From positions 2,356,001 through 2,420,000 of the forward strand of contig NC_064000.1 in assembly GCF_932276165.1 (NCBI RefSeq): a stretch of DNA of 64,000 nucleotides, read 5' to 3'. The first letter of the stretch is position 1. Every line of letters begins with the position of its first letter. The notes beneath the pieces were generated by a model that saw nothing but the letters and a program-made list of their open reading frames with translations, did not search any database and was not told the DNA's origin. Source of the DNA: Plutella xylostella. Taxonomy: Eukaryota > Arthropoda > Insecta > Lepidoptera > Plutellidae. Made by a program: the position numbers and the translations under genes. Shown here in pieces: positions 54,609-64,000 of the stretch.

Positions 54609-55622
54609 CTAGCACGCAGGCTTAGGTTTCCCATCATTCTTGAACTTTTCAATATCACTCACAGATCTCACTGATTGGATTTTATCATTTTCACTTTTTC
54701 TTATTAGCACCACACCATTTTTGCACCACACAAATTTATACATGTTGGATTCCTTAAGTTCCGTCTTAGCCTTCCATAGAAGAAAGCTCGTAGCCGGGGT
54801 GAGGGCCTCGCGCAGGAAGATCCTGCCTCCCTCGCGGGCCAGTTCGGCGTTGGTCAGCGTGGCGGCTCTCGACGACTCCATCCATCCGTCGCGGCGACCT
54901 TCGCGCAGCGTCACCAGCACGGTCGGCGGGTTCCTCTTCTTTGCAGCCGGTGCACGGGATATCTTAGTCTGTGCTGCCATTATATCCTCAGCGTTTAGCT
55001 TCAACTTCTCGCAGATCTGCTTGGTGACTGCCATAGGGTCTTCCTTCTCATTTAGTTGGATTCCGCATATTTCAAGGCGGTTGTTAAATTGAAGCTGTTC
55101 GATCGAATTCATCTTTTGTTCTAGTAGATCGTATTTCATTTGTATATTTTTATATTTGTTGTTTAGATCGGTTTGGTGGCTCGTCAGGGACTTGATTTTA
55201 ACTTCATACTTTTCAATTTGTTCCTCATAGTCATCTATCTTGTCGGAATAGAATTTCAAGCTGCGCTGTATTTCGTCTCTAATCAAATCTCTTATCTCAC
55301 GCCGCATGTCGACCAGGAATTTTTCGTTGATGCTGTGTTGCATTTTGGTAGCTGTTGCAGTGGCTTCAGTGTCCGTGTCTTCATCAGCGTCCGGGAGAAT
55401 GATCGAGATCCTCTTCGGTTTAACGGTTGCAGCGCACGCGCGGCATTTCCAATCTACCGCCTCCGTAGAATAAAGAGCGGCTAGCTGATCGTTCGTTATC
55501 GAAGCACAGGCGGCATGAATCCATTTGCTACATTTGCTACACTGAATACCCGGTGACTTCTTCGAGACAACTTTATTACACTTGCTACATTTACTCATTT
55601 TGACTTTTGGATTAGCACGCAA
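54609..55622 (-). CDS. LINE ORF1 protein with PHD-type zinc finger and coiled coil (337 aa)
   Basis: RNA-binding, chaperone-type protein of the LINE. Residues 10-65 carry a C4HC3 PHD-like finger (CSKCNKVVSKKSPGIQCSKC then WIHAAC and WKCRAC). An acidic Thr/Ala-rich spacer with DEDTDTEATATAT follows. Residues about 105-175 form a coiled coil rich in Glu/Lys/Ile (IRDEIQRSLKFYSDKIDDYE). The C-terminal domain (RLEICGIQLNEKEDPM, PPTVLVTLREG, IFLREALTPATSFLLWKAK) is of the RRM/CTD kind seen in LINE ORF1 proteins. Frame intact, start at ATG 55622; MSKCSK at 55598 is an alternative start that would put the finger at the N-terminus. Confidence 0.88.
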   Translation of the reverse strand: MRANPKVKMSKCSKCNKVVSKKSPGIQCSKCSKWIHAACASITNDQLAALYSTEAVDWKCRACAATVKPKRISIILPDADEDTDTEATATATKMQHSINEKFLVDMRREIRDLIRDEIQRSLKFYSDKIDDYEEQIEKYEVKIKSLTSHQTDLNNKYKNIQMKYDLLEQKMNSIEQLQFNNRLEICGIQLNEKEDPMAVTKQICEKLKLNAEDIMAAQTKISRAPAAKKRNPPTVLVTLREGRRDGWMESSRAATLTNAELAREGGRIFLREALTPATSFLLWKAKTELKESNMYKFVWCKNGVVLIRKSENDKIQSVRSVSDIEKFKNDGKPKPAC

Positions 55623-56033
55623 TAATAATTAGATAATGCGCGACCACGACCACCCGTGATGCGCGCGGGGAGCGGACTGACTGAACTGTATTACACAGCT
55701 GCTTTTTCTCTCATTATTTTCAGAGTTAGTTACATAATAAAAGTTAATTAGTTAGTATGATGGCGACATGGGGTACATTGACCTGCCTACGAAAAGTGAA
55801 AAATATATCCACTTGTAAAAGAGTGATCTGTGATTCCGTTTTTCTGTTATTTTTAATTATTTAAAATGTACCTATAGTCAACTTCTCATTGTCTCTAGCT
55901 ACAGCTAAGCTCAACGCCAACGGCCACCTACCACGATCAAACACACTTTTTCATACATTTTGTAAGGACACAGAAGCCGTCGTCGTCGTAAAACATAATA
56001 ATGATGTATCTTTTTGGTATCTTGACTAAAATA

Positions 56034-56243
56034 TCCTAACTAATATAATAAATGCGGAAAGTAACTGTGTCTGTCTGTCTGTCTGTTACTCTTACACGCC
56101 AAAACTACTGAACAGATTTGAATGAAATTTGGTATACAGATGGTCTAGACCCTGAGAAGGAACATTAACATAGGCTACTTTTTATCGCGGTATTTCCACG
56201 GGAAAACTTTTTATAAGAAAGCGAAGCTTGCGGGAACAGCTAA
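56034..56243 (+). mobile_element. Lep1-like Helitron
   Basis: Starts TCCTAACTAATATAATAAAT and ends gcgggaacagCTAA, which fits the CTRR rule, with T after it. Body as in 15766-15964, with a small taacat duplication (gaacattaacatagg). Confidence 0.8.
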
Positions 56244-57138
56244 TCTATTTATAAATACTTAGGTTCTATAATGAATAATTTCGTGAAAATAAAATATGGG
56301 AGTGTTTTCAATACGTTTATTCACTATTAATTTAAATTTTCGTACAATAATTAATAGAATTACAAAATACATTCTTTGGCACGTTTCAAAGTGTTAACTT
56401 TGCGGTGAAAATATATTTAAAATCAACATCATTTTCCACATAGATGTAAAATTATAGACTCAAATCAGATTGATTATAAATATCTCTAATACAAATTAAA
56501 GACGAAAAGTGGATTTTTTCGAGACTAATATTTGAAGTCACGGATTAAAACATAATATGCTTTGTATATGGTACAATATGGTAAAATTACTTAAAAGGTG
56601 AACAGTTTCATTGTTATGAATGTTGAGTGGAACATTTAACATTCGGCATAATAAGGGGTGATATCATTTTACATATAAGTTTATGTTTACTATTTCTTGG
56701 TAGTTAAAATCGGATGGAAATCGATCATTTATTTATCAAAGTTATTAAATCTCTAAACCACTTGTACAAATGACTAAAATACTTAACCTTGCAAAACTTT
56801 GACAAAAAGAAAAAAAAACGGTTTCACAAATTGGTTGCAAAACTGTTGTCAGTAGGCATTCAACTACCAAATAAATAAGCTGAACAAAATTTGTTAGTAG
56901 GTACTTGGTGGATTTCAAATAGGTACGAACAAATATGAATGATAAAAATAATTGTGGTTTTAATAGTTGAATAGTACATACTAGATGCATCAAGCTCGTA
57001 GAATATTGCCGTAAAAAGCTCCAATACTTCGAAATCGTTACGTATTTTAAGGCTGGACTATCTACAATAATTATTTTCGGAAATAAGGCAGTCAAAGACA
57101 AAGTAAACACAAGTGAGATGATTATTATCTATAGACTT

Positions 57139-57288
57139 AGTGCCAATTTCTCCATAGTCGGTTAGAGCATAACCAGGTATTAGTGGTTGACTTTTGACAC
57201 ATCTGTCAAGAATTTTATATGGAGATGATGTATAATGAATGAACAATCCCTAGTCGGTTAGGTAACCGACTAAGGAGAAATTGGCACT
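57139..57288. repeat. MITE copy c of the gtgccaatttctccatag family
   Basis: Ends agtgccaatttctccatagt and ctaaggagaaattggcact are inverted. Internal ttgacacatctgtcaagaat as in the other copies. Confidence 0.85.
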
Positions 57289-57578
57289 AAAATTAATTAT
57301 CTATACACTTGATAGCACACTTATTTTATGCAGAGGCGCACTGGCGTAACACTTTTAACTTTGTACCATTTACGTAAGATCTAAATTTGAACTGAACATT
57401 TTACGGTTTAGGTAACTCTCTGCCTGCCAATAAGAAAAGTTGCAGCGAAATCGTCAGCCAATGAAAAGCGTCCACATATGGATATGCTACTACATAGTAT
57501 AATAACTATATTTTGTAAAATATAGCATGATCGAGTCCTATGACGTTTGATTGACAAATCCTTATGTAAGTTGATTTA

Positions 57579-57748
57579 GGGCTGATTTTTCAATAGTCAG
57601 ATAAATCTTATCTGAGGAATAAAATTGTTGCTGTCATTGTTATACACAAACATTCTGATGCTGTCACATCTGAATGTTTGTATGAGACAGGGACAGCCAC
57701 AGTTTTATTCCTCAGATAACATTTATCTGACCATTGAAAAATCAGCCC
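57579..57748. repeat. Complete TTA-flanked MITE
   Basis: Ends gggctgatttttcaatagtc and gaccattgaaaaatcagccc are inverted. ctgaggaataaaa pairs with ttttattcctcag. TTA on both sides (57576-57578 and 57749-57751). 170 bp, PIF/Harbinger-like. Partial relatives at 1-59 and 1641-1680. Confidence 0.9.
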
Positions 57749-58913
57749 TTAATGACAAATGAAATGTATGGATTTGATTTATATGGTTCATGCTATATTT
57801 TACGAAGTAAGCATAATGGACTTATATTATGACAAAAATATTACATGTAAATTGACCTTTAAAATGTACAAATGCCTCAATACGATTCGTAAATATCTAA
57901 TATTTTTTTTATTTCAAGGAAATATTTATGTACAAAAATAAATAGCTATATTTGTTTATTTATACATACAAATCTGTACTTCACGTGATATCAATATCAT
58001 AGAATATTTTAATTAAAGTAATTCCTAAATAAGCGAACCTACTATTAAGAATTAATTTAAAATTATCATAGTTTTATAATTAAAACGTTCTTAGCTAGCA
58101 ATAGTTCATATTTATTGCAATAGTTATCACCTCTTTATAATTAACATCACTGTCCGTCTTTGTACAAGGTTTCCCTACAGTTTTTCTGAGACCCATTTTT
58201 GCCGTCAAGACAGTTAACCTCACCTAACTTTCTTCGGGATTTAACTCTGGTTTACTCACAAACCCTGCCACTAAAAAATGGGCCTTAGGTCTTACTCCTT
58301 CAAAAGGTACACTCATTTTCGATTCTGTCTCAAAACTACGTCCCTTACGCTGAGTTGCAGAAAGGGACTTTAAGCTGATGTCGACCTTAAATGTATAGCT
58401 GCCTTGCTTTGACAGTATACGCACAGAAAGAGACAGACATAGATTTAATGCCGACATTAGCTTAATGTTCCCTTCTGCATCTCAGCATTACAAGGTATCA
58501 TATGACAGAGAAAATAGCTATAATTTATGTGTAACTTTTCTATGGATTGAGACACGATTTTCTTATTTTCGACAGAGACAACATTGATCATCTCTATACA
58601 AACTGGTCGGGGAAACACTATATTTAAAACATTATACAATTAGGTACTTTCTAGCAAATAGCGCAGCTATTTCATCGTTAACCACACCACTTCGTTATTT
58701 TATCAAAAAATAATCTTTTTACACCCTATTATTAATTAGGTCCTTTCACACGCATTGTTGAAAACTCTAGTACGTAAACTTTTCACAACACCGTTGCAAC
58801 TTCCCAAAATGTCCACAAAACTGTCCCACTTTACCATCACAAGTCACTTCCCAAATGGTCCTTAAATTTCAACACTGCAAACTTTTCCGTGTTTTGTATT
58901 TAATTTCGTTTGT

Positions 58914-61900
58914 TTACTTGACGTCACCTTTCAGTGCCCTCTCGAGCACTGCCTTGGACGCTATCTCTACGGTGACGGTCTTGCTGATGGTAGACACGTG
59001 GTCTCCAGCCTCTAGGTTTGTCTCTGGCTCGGTCAGGATCTTCAGCGAGGACACCTTGGCTCTCTGGTACGCCGTCACAGTGTTTGTTCCGAGGAATCTG
59101 AGGGTACAAGGGTTTTGGTTAATGCTAAAATACTCAGACAGGCATAAAACTAGACATTCATTCCACCACATCCAGCTGTAAAACTCCAAAATAATATCAA
59201 CATTCCACGGATGCGAATGGATTTAAATTGCCGCCATGTTTATTTACCTGACACAGACGTAGCACACCAACAGCGCGGCCCCGGCGGCACAGACCCTGGG
59301 CACGGGGGCCGTGTACAGCTGTATGACGACCCAGGCCGCGGCCGCCGCGCCGCACATGCAGGCCACGGCTAGCACGCTGCGCTTCTAGTGCAGCTCGCCA
59401 TTTTTATCCACCCTAGTTTCTAACTACTTCCTATGATACACAAAATACTTACACGGGCATACAGCTAGACATCCATTCTACCAGATCCAGCTATAATATT
59501 CCAAAAAACAAACCAACTCCACCCGATGCAAACGGATTTAAATTTTCGTGCCGCCATTTTGATTTACCTGACACAGACATAGCACACAAGCAGCGCGGCC
59601 CCGGCTGCACAAACCCTGGGTACAGGAGCCGTGTACAGCTGGATGACGACCCAGGCCGCGGCCGCCGCGCCACACATGGAGGCCACAGCTAGGGCGGTGC
59701 GCATCCAGTGGAACCCGCCATTATAATACCCATCTTAGTTACTAAATACTTTCGATGATACACAAAATACTTACACTGGCTTACAGCTACACATACATTC
59801 AACAACCATAACATACAACCAGACCCAGCTATAATATTCCTAAAAAGTTGCCACAATAACCCGATGCAAACCGATTTAAATTGCCGCCATGTTTATTTAC
59901 CTGACACAGACGTAGCACACCAGCAGCGCGGCCCCAGCGGCGCAGACCCTGGGTACAGGAGCCGTGTACAGCTGTATGACGACCCAGGCCGCGGCCGCCG
60001 CGCCGCACATGCAGGCCACGGCTAGGGCGGTGCGCATCCAGTGGACGGCCGTGAAGCCGCGCTCCCAGTCCAGTCTGGAAATTGATGAGATGGTTAGAAT
60101 TTTATTAGTGAGAGAGAGTGATAAATTCTTTCAATGTTTTGCCAACATAAGTGTAGTCTTCGTGATTATACTATGGGACATTAGGAAACTCTATATTCTT
60201 CTCTTTCATCTCGGTCATCCTTTATGAATTATGTAGCAAACAGTCGTTATAAATATAAAATATCCTCTTTCGAGTCTCAGGTAAAGGCAATAAAGACTTA
60301 TATTGAAGTTAGTCTTATGCAAGAAAATGAAGGCATGATGTAACCTTGTGTTGAGATGCGATGAATCAGGAGAGTTTACCTGTTGGTTTCCTGGACAATG
60401 TACGGTGAGTTGCACACTTTGCATTTTAAGCCGTCTGCTGTTGCAGCACTCTGGAAAAGGAAAAATCATTCATAAATATCTTCAGAGGTCAGAAACATAA
60501 AGTTACCGACATAATCTGTCGAAGAACCGATAACCGTTGGGGTAGATAAGTTCCCCAGTGGGGTTCGCGAGCAGATATAGCACAGTCCGTTGGATCGCGA
60601 TAAACAATAAACAGCTCTAATAGCCACACATAAAGCCATAATAATATCCTGAGACAACTAAACTACACATAAAGTAACAATTACCTCGACCAGCCACCGG
60701 CGCAGACAGTCGTGGTGCACGGAGCTCACTCAATAACCAGCTCTACTCCCACACACATACAGTAACAATTACCTCGACCAGCCACCGCCTCAGACACTCA
60801 ATAACCAGTTCTACTCACACACACACAGTAACATTACCTGGACCAGCTACCGTCTCAGACAGTCATCATCCATGAAAGCCCGTCTTTAGGAGGCATACCT
60901 TTTGACATGCTATATCCATGGAAGTAGAAAAATAGACGGAAAAATCTTGTTAACTAAAAAGTGAGGCACCCAAAGTAAGTCAGTTTCATTGTTACAACGA
61001 GCCCGACACATACACATTCACACCCAAAGTAAGTCAGTCCGCCGCCGCGCGCCAATCACGTCGCTCCTACGCACCCACACACTCTCATGTTGCCGCTATT
61101 GCTGTGCCTTATTTTTTAGTTAGCGAGATTCCTTCCGTCTTTATTATCTACTTCCATGGCTATAACCATCATACAGTAACCATTACCTCGACCCGCCACC
61201 GGCGCAGACAGTCGTGGTGCACGGAGCTCACGCAATAACCAGCTCTACTCCACACACACACAGTAACAATTACCTCGACCAGCCACCGCCCTAGACACTC
61301 AATAACCAGCTCTACTCCCACACACATACAGTAACAATTACCTCGACCAGCCACCTCCTGAGACTGTCAACATCGCTGGGAACCAGTCCTGGGATCGCGC
61401 CTGATCCCCAGTGGCACTCAATAACCAGCTCTACTCCCCACACACACAGTAACAATTACCTCGACCAGCCACCGGCGCAGACAGTCGTGGTGCACGGAGC
61501 TCACACAATAACCAGCTCTACTTCCCTACACATACAGTAACAATTACCTCGACCAGCCACCGGCGCAGACAGTCGTGGTGCACGGAGCTCACGTCGCCCG
61601 TGCAGCGGCAGGGCCGGATGAGCGGCTCCACAATAACCAGCTCTACTCCCCTACACATACAGTCACAATTACCTCGACCAGCCACCGGCGCAGACAGTCG
61701 TGGTGCACGGAGCTCACACAATAACCAGCTCTACTTCCCTACACATACAGTAACAATTACCTCGACCAGCCACCGGCGCAGACAGTCGTGGTGCACGGAG
61801 CTCACGTCGCCCGTGCAGCGGCAGGGCCGGATGAGCGGCTCCACAGTAACCACCTCTACTCCCCTATACATACACGATACCCGTTTTCTAAAACTACGTA

Positions 61901-63797
61901 TTGTTTTATAGTGCCTGTCATTCCCGACGACTTGGTCATAAACAACAGGCACTATACCTTCAGTCAGACGGCAGTCTGACATCAGGAGAGCTGCTCCATG
62001 GATCCCCTATACATACAGTAACAATTACCTCGACCAGCCACCGGCGCAGACAGTCGTGGTGCACGGAGCTCACGTCGCCCGTGCAGCGGCACGGCCGGAT
62101 GAGCGGCTCCGCGCGCGCGCCGTCGTAGCAGATCCAGCAGTCACGGATGGAGCCCACTAGAGAGTCGGTCTCGACGTTCTGTTGGAGGGAATATGAGGTT
62201 AAAGGTGCAAAATTGCGTTAATTAAACAGTAAACAAATATGAAAAGGTTACCCTACTTTCGTAGCTTCATTGTTTTCATAGTGTAGTTTGTTTAGGGTGG
62301 CACGCACCAAGAGTCAGTTATAGATTTAATTTCGATTCAAGATTAAATTTTTAATGCAACACCCCTAGAAGAAGGAACCTATGACTACAAACACACATTA
62401 GAAACCTATCCGTTACACAGTTTAGCTGTAGTAATTAATGCTAAAATAAACGACAAAATAACAATAAGAACAACACGAAAACGACACAAGTCCCTAAAAC
62501 CCGCCAATCACAAAATCTTACCAAACAGCTTTTAGTCAACTTTGCATCCAGTTTCCCCACATCTAGCTCTTCAAACATACTGACATCCTTGTCTAACGAC
62601 GCTGAACTATCGATAGCGCTGTCTTCTTCTACTTCCAAGTCTCTCTTTGTCTTCCCAGTGGCTCCCGCTATTCGCTTTCGTTCAATAATGAACGGTAACA
62701 CAGTGGCCCAGAGTCTCATTTTGCAATAACGGATCAGTTCGCCCATGTACCATGCCATAAGGTCGAATTCAAAGGGAGGTAGTTCTGCCAACTAGAGGAA
62801 TAATAATAGATTGTGTCAGAATTTTATGCTGAATACTGATTGATACAATAGGCAGGTTTGTGTGAACGCTGCGATAAAATAAATATATGACATGATACAT
62901 GTGCGAAAGCAGTATTGGTCGTTGGCTTGAAATCATTGATGGACACACAAAAACCCGAGTTTCATTGAATGTCTGCCAAAATAAAATTAAAAAATATGCC
63001 ACAAAGCTTAGCGGAATATTATCAAAGTTTTTTTTTTAGGCCCACCAATAAGTTCAAACTCAAAAACCAATATAAACCCATAAGATCAGAATAGCTTTTA
63101 AGCTTTGGAAGACGTTACGACCACTATAATAAATATTATACCTTATGAGATGGATACCAGTACATGGTATGGAGGACAACAACAAATAAAATAAATATCT
63201 CTTATCACCTGGGACTAATGTGAAATATAACATATCCATGACACCATATAAATGAATAAACATTATGACATTATAATTATCTCGTGGAAATAATCTGCTT
63301 GTAAATTAACTTTTGCGAAAACATAATGCATCTTTGCATTACAAAACTTCAGCGAAATGCACTGGACTGGCATGTCCGAGCCTCTTTTTAGGCTTCCATG
63401 TCTAAAACCGGAGCTACAATATTTAAGCGTAAAACAGATACCAGAGTCTTTGTATTATACATATAAAGGGATATAAACAGGACTCGAGAATGCCAGTCGC
63501 TGAGTTTTCATCGACATCTCGCTACGAGAATCAAGACTCTGTCTTGGGTGTTGTAGTGGCATATGTTACGACACTATAATATACCCTTAGTGATCCCACT
63601 TCTGAAACCACAGGCACTGACCTTTCCACTAGCCTGCGACGTGAGCAGGTCATTCAACTTGGCGTCGTCCAACTGCCGGGCGAGCAGCCGCCGCGGGTTG
63701 AGCAGCCACAGCCGCTCGGGCGCCATGCAGTTCCACAGCACGCACGGGAACCACAGCGCCACGCCGATCTCGGCCAGACGGAAGACTATACTAACTA
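58914..63797 (-). CDS. RING-CH (MARCH-like) transmembrane E3 ubiquitin ligase, 5' end outside window
   Basis: Membrane E3 ligase by domain content. Exons: 63622-63797 (5' limit uncertain), 62522-62791, 62029-62178, 60380-60450, 59901-60074 and 58914-59097 (stop TAA at 58914-58916). Phases fit at each internal junction. The first visible exon encodes a hydrophobic segment (EIGVALWFPCVLWNC) and LLARQLDDAKLNDLL. The next has FEFDLMAWYMGELIRYCKMR and an acidic linker. The third has the RING-CH core DCWICYDGARAEPLIRPCRC then VHHDCLRRWLVE. The fourth completes the C4HC3 set with LKCKVCNSPY. The fifth carries two membrane segments (TALAVACMCGAAAAAWVVIQ; GAALLVCYVCV). The last is a soluble tail ending ALKGDVK. 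Zn ligands C4HC3 are all present. Orthologue identity unknown to me. Two of its exons have partial tandem copies. Confidence 0.85.
59248..59392 (-). pseudogene. Decayed partial copy 1 of the transmembrane exon
   Basis: Copies the last two thirds of exon 59901-60074, from near its HWMRTAL part to the VCYVCV end, plus the donor gtaaat. The Trp codon of HWM has become TAG, and the first third with the acceptor is missing, so it cannot be spliced in as a normal exon. Confidence 0.85.
59568..59711 (-). pseudogene. Partial copy 2 of the transmembrane exon
   Basis: Same segment as copy 1, with HWMRTALAVA still open through to VCYVCVR and a good donor, but no acceptor or 5' third. The surrounding intron (…gatgcaaacggatttaaatt…) is copied too, giving a unit of about 325 bp shared by the three tandem segments. 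Confidence 0.85.
60683..61850 (-). repeat. Tandem array of ten partial RING-CH exon copies
   Basis: The end of exon 62029-62178 with its donor (cgaccagccaccggcgcaga on plus, donor aattac on the left side) recurs at about 60684, 60772, 60836, 61187, 61274, 61341, 61459, 61548, 61671 and 61759. Two copies (61548-61631 and 61759-61842) keep about 27 codons (EPLIRPCRCTGDVSSVHHDC then LRRWLVE). Others keep 5 to 19. Units are separated by ataaccagctctactccc and a short CA-rich stretch. A MITE-like insertion (60915-61159) interrupts the array. Confidence 0.9.
60915..61159. mobile_element. Small TIR element inserted in the exon array
   Basis: Ends tccatggaagtagaaaaata and tattatctacttccatgg are inverted, followed inward by gacggaa/ttccgtc, with a 5-bp direct repeat ctata on both sides (60910-60914 and 61160-61164). 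Internal direct copies of cacccaaagtaagtcagt. 245 bp, no coding. Confidence 0.75.
61900..62010. repeat. Hairpin insert next to the real RING-CH exon
   Basis: tatagtgcctgt ... acaggcactata and gacggcagtctgacatcagg form short inverted repeats that separate the array from the genuine exon 62029-62178. Origin unknown. Confidence 0.5.
62792..63621. other. Intron of the RING-CH gene
   Basis: 830 bp of AT-rich sequence between exons 63622-63797 and 62522-62791, with tctag acceptor at the left and gtcagt donor at the right. Holds aaaacagataccag (about 63431), which recurs at 63938. No coding frame was found. Confidence 0.5.
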
Positions 63798-64000
63798 TGC
63801 CTCGATTCACATAACAAACTTATAGCGAACTCATTGACTAGCATTTTAGAGCTTCTAAAGAAGCTTCCCTAGTAAATAATGATGTCTAACTACCAGTTTC
63901 AATCCTATCGATAGATAGAGTATTGAAACTGGCAGTAAAACAGATACCAGCGTTTTTCCTCATTGTATTGTTTAGCGCATTTGGGGGCTCAGAAATGCCA
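63798..64000. other. Right edge: upstream intron of the RING-CH gene
   Basis: Contains a short palindrome (accagtttcaatcctatcga ... tattgaaactggcagt) and a second copy of aaaacagataccag. Upstream exons of the ligase are expected beyond the edge. The acceptor for exon 63622-63797 is weak (gcatagttag or a site slightly further right). Confidence 0.4.

Larger units (their letters stand above)
47806..55700 (-). mobile_element. CR1/Jockey-like LINE with PHD-finger ORF1, split by a DNA transposon
   Basis: On the minus strand: a GC-rich 5' untranslated part (to about 55700), ORF1 (55622-54609), then ORF2 as two pieces (54466-52883 and 49404-48053), then a 3' untranslated part ending in an aatgaatgaatg-type tail at about 47806. 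Removing the insertion at 49409-52878 together with one copy of its cagt duplication rejoins ORF2 in frame (a short FKKGNHT-DYNNYRP junction). The element is nearly full length (about 4.4 kb) but dead: one stop codon in the reverse transcriptase plus the split. Confidence 0.85.
55701..58913. other. AT-rich region left of the RING-CH gene
   Basis: Holds the Lep1 copy at 56034-56243, a MITE at 57139-57288 and a MITE at 57579-57748. The rest is AT-rich without a supportable gene. The right margin should contain the 3' untranslated region of the minus-strand ligase gene. Confidence 0.5.

Noticed and set aside
59568..59711. Mutually exclusive exon
   Set aside because: It has no acceptor and no 5' third in the right phase, so it is listed as a partial copy instead.
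61600..61911. Plus-strand frame of 103 codons in the exon array
   Set aside because: Reads the antisense of the repeated RING-CH pieces and spacer; repeat-driven.

Overview
The window is animal nuclear DNA and most likely comes from a moth or butterfly. It has split genes with GT/AG introns, is AT-rich, and is crowded with repeat types familiar from Lepidoptera: short Helitrons of the Lep1 type that run TC...CTAG between A and T, tRNA- and 5S-derived SINEs, RTE and CR1/Jockey-type LINEs, and many small palindromic MITEs. No bacterial signals, CRISPR array or intact tRNA/rRNA gene is visible.

Five host genes can be read exon by exon. From left to right they are: SNAPC1 (minus, 3' end outside the window), DPM1 (minus, complete, five exons), an NKIRAS/kappaB-Ras GTPase (plus, complete, three exons, head to head with DPM1), an SLC6 amino-acid transporter of the SLC6A15-A20 kind (minus, 19969-36562, with alternative C-terminal exons), and a membrane RING-CH (MARCH-like) ubiquitin ligase (minus, 5' end beyond the right edge). 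They do not form a pathway. They cover snRNA transcription, dolichol-phosphate-mannose synthesis, small-GTPase signalling, amino-acid uptake and ubiquitination.

Mobile DNA fills most of the rest. Intron 2 of NKIRAS holds a complete Ty3/Gypsy element (8608-13955) with identical 174-bp LTRs, a 5-bp target duplication and one open 1391-codon gag-pol frame. The first SNAPC1 intron holds a hAT-like element with a LINE fragment inside it. The SLC6 introns carry many MITEs. Between SLC6 and the ligase lies a long TE-rich zone with a mariner-like element (39918-41474), a 5S-type SINE (44373-44708) and a three-layer nest (47806-55700). In that nest a PHD-finger CR1/Jockey-like LINE is split by a DNA transposon (49409-52878), which is itself interrupted by an RTE LINE.

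The most unusual signal is in the RING-CH ligase gene. The 3' part of the exon encoding the RING core, with its splice donor, recurs ten more times in tandem in the following intron (60683-61850). The 3' part of a later transmembrane exon, again with its donor, is repeated twice more (59248-59711). The second unusual point is the pair of alternative last exons of the SLC6 gene. Exon boundaries were read by eye from splice consensus, phase and family similarity. No search or transcript data were available.
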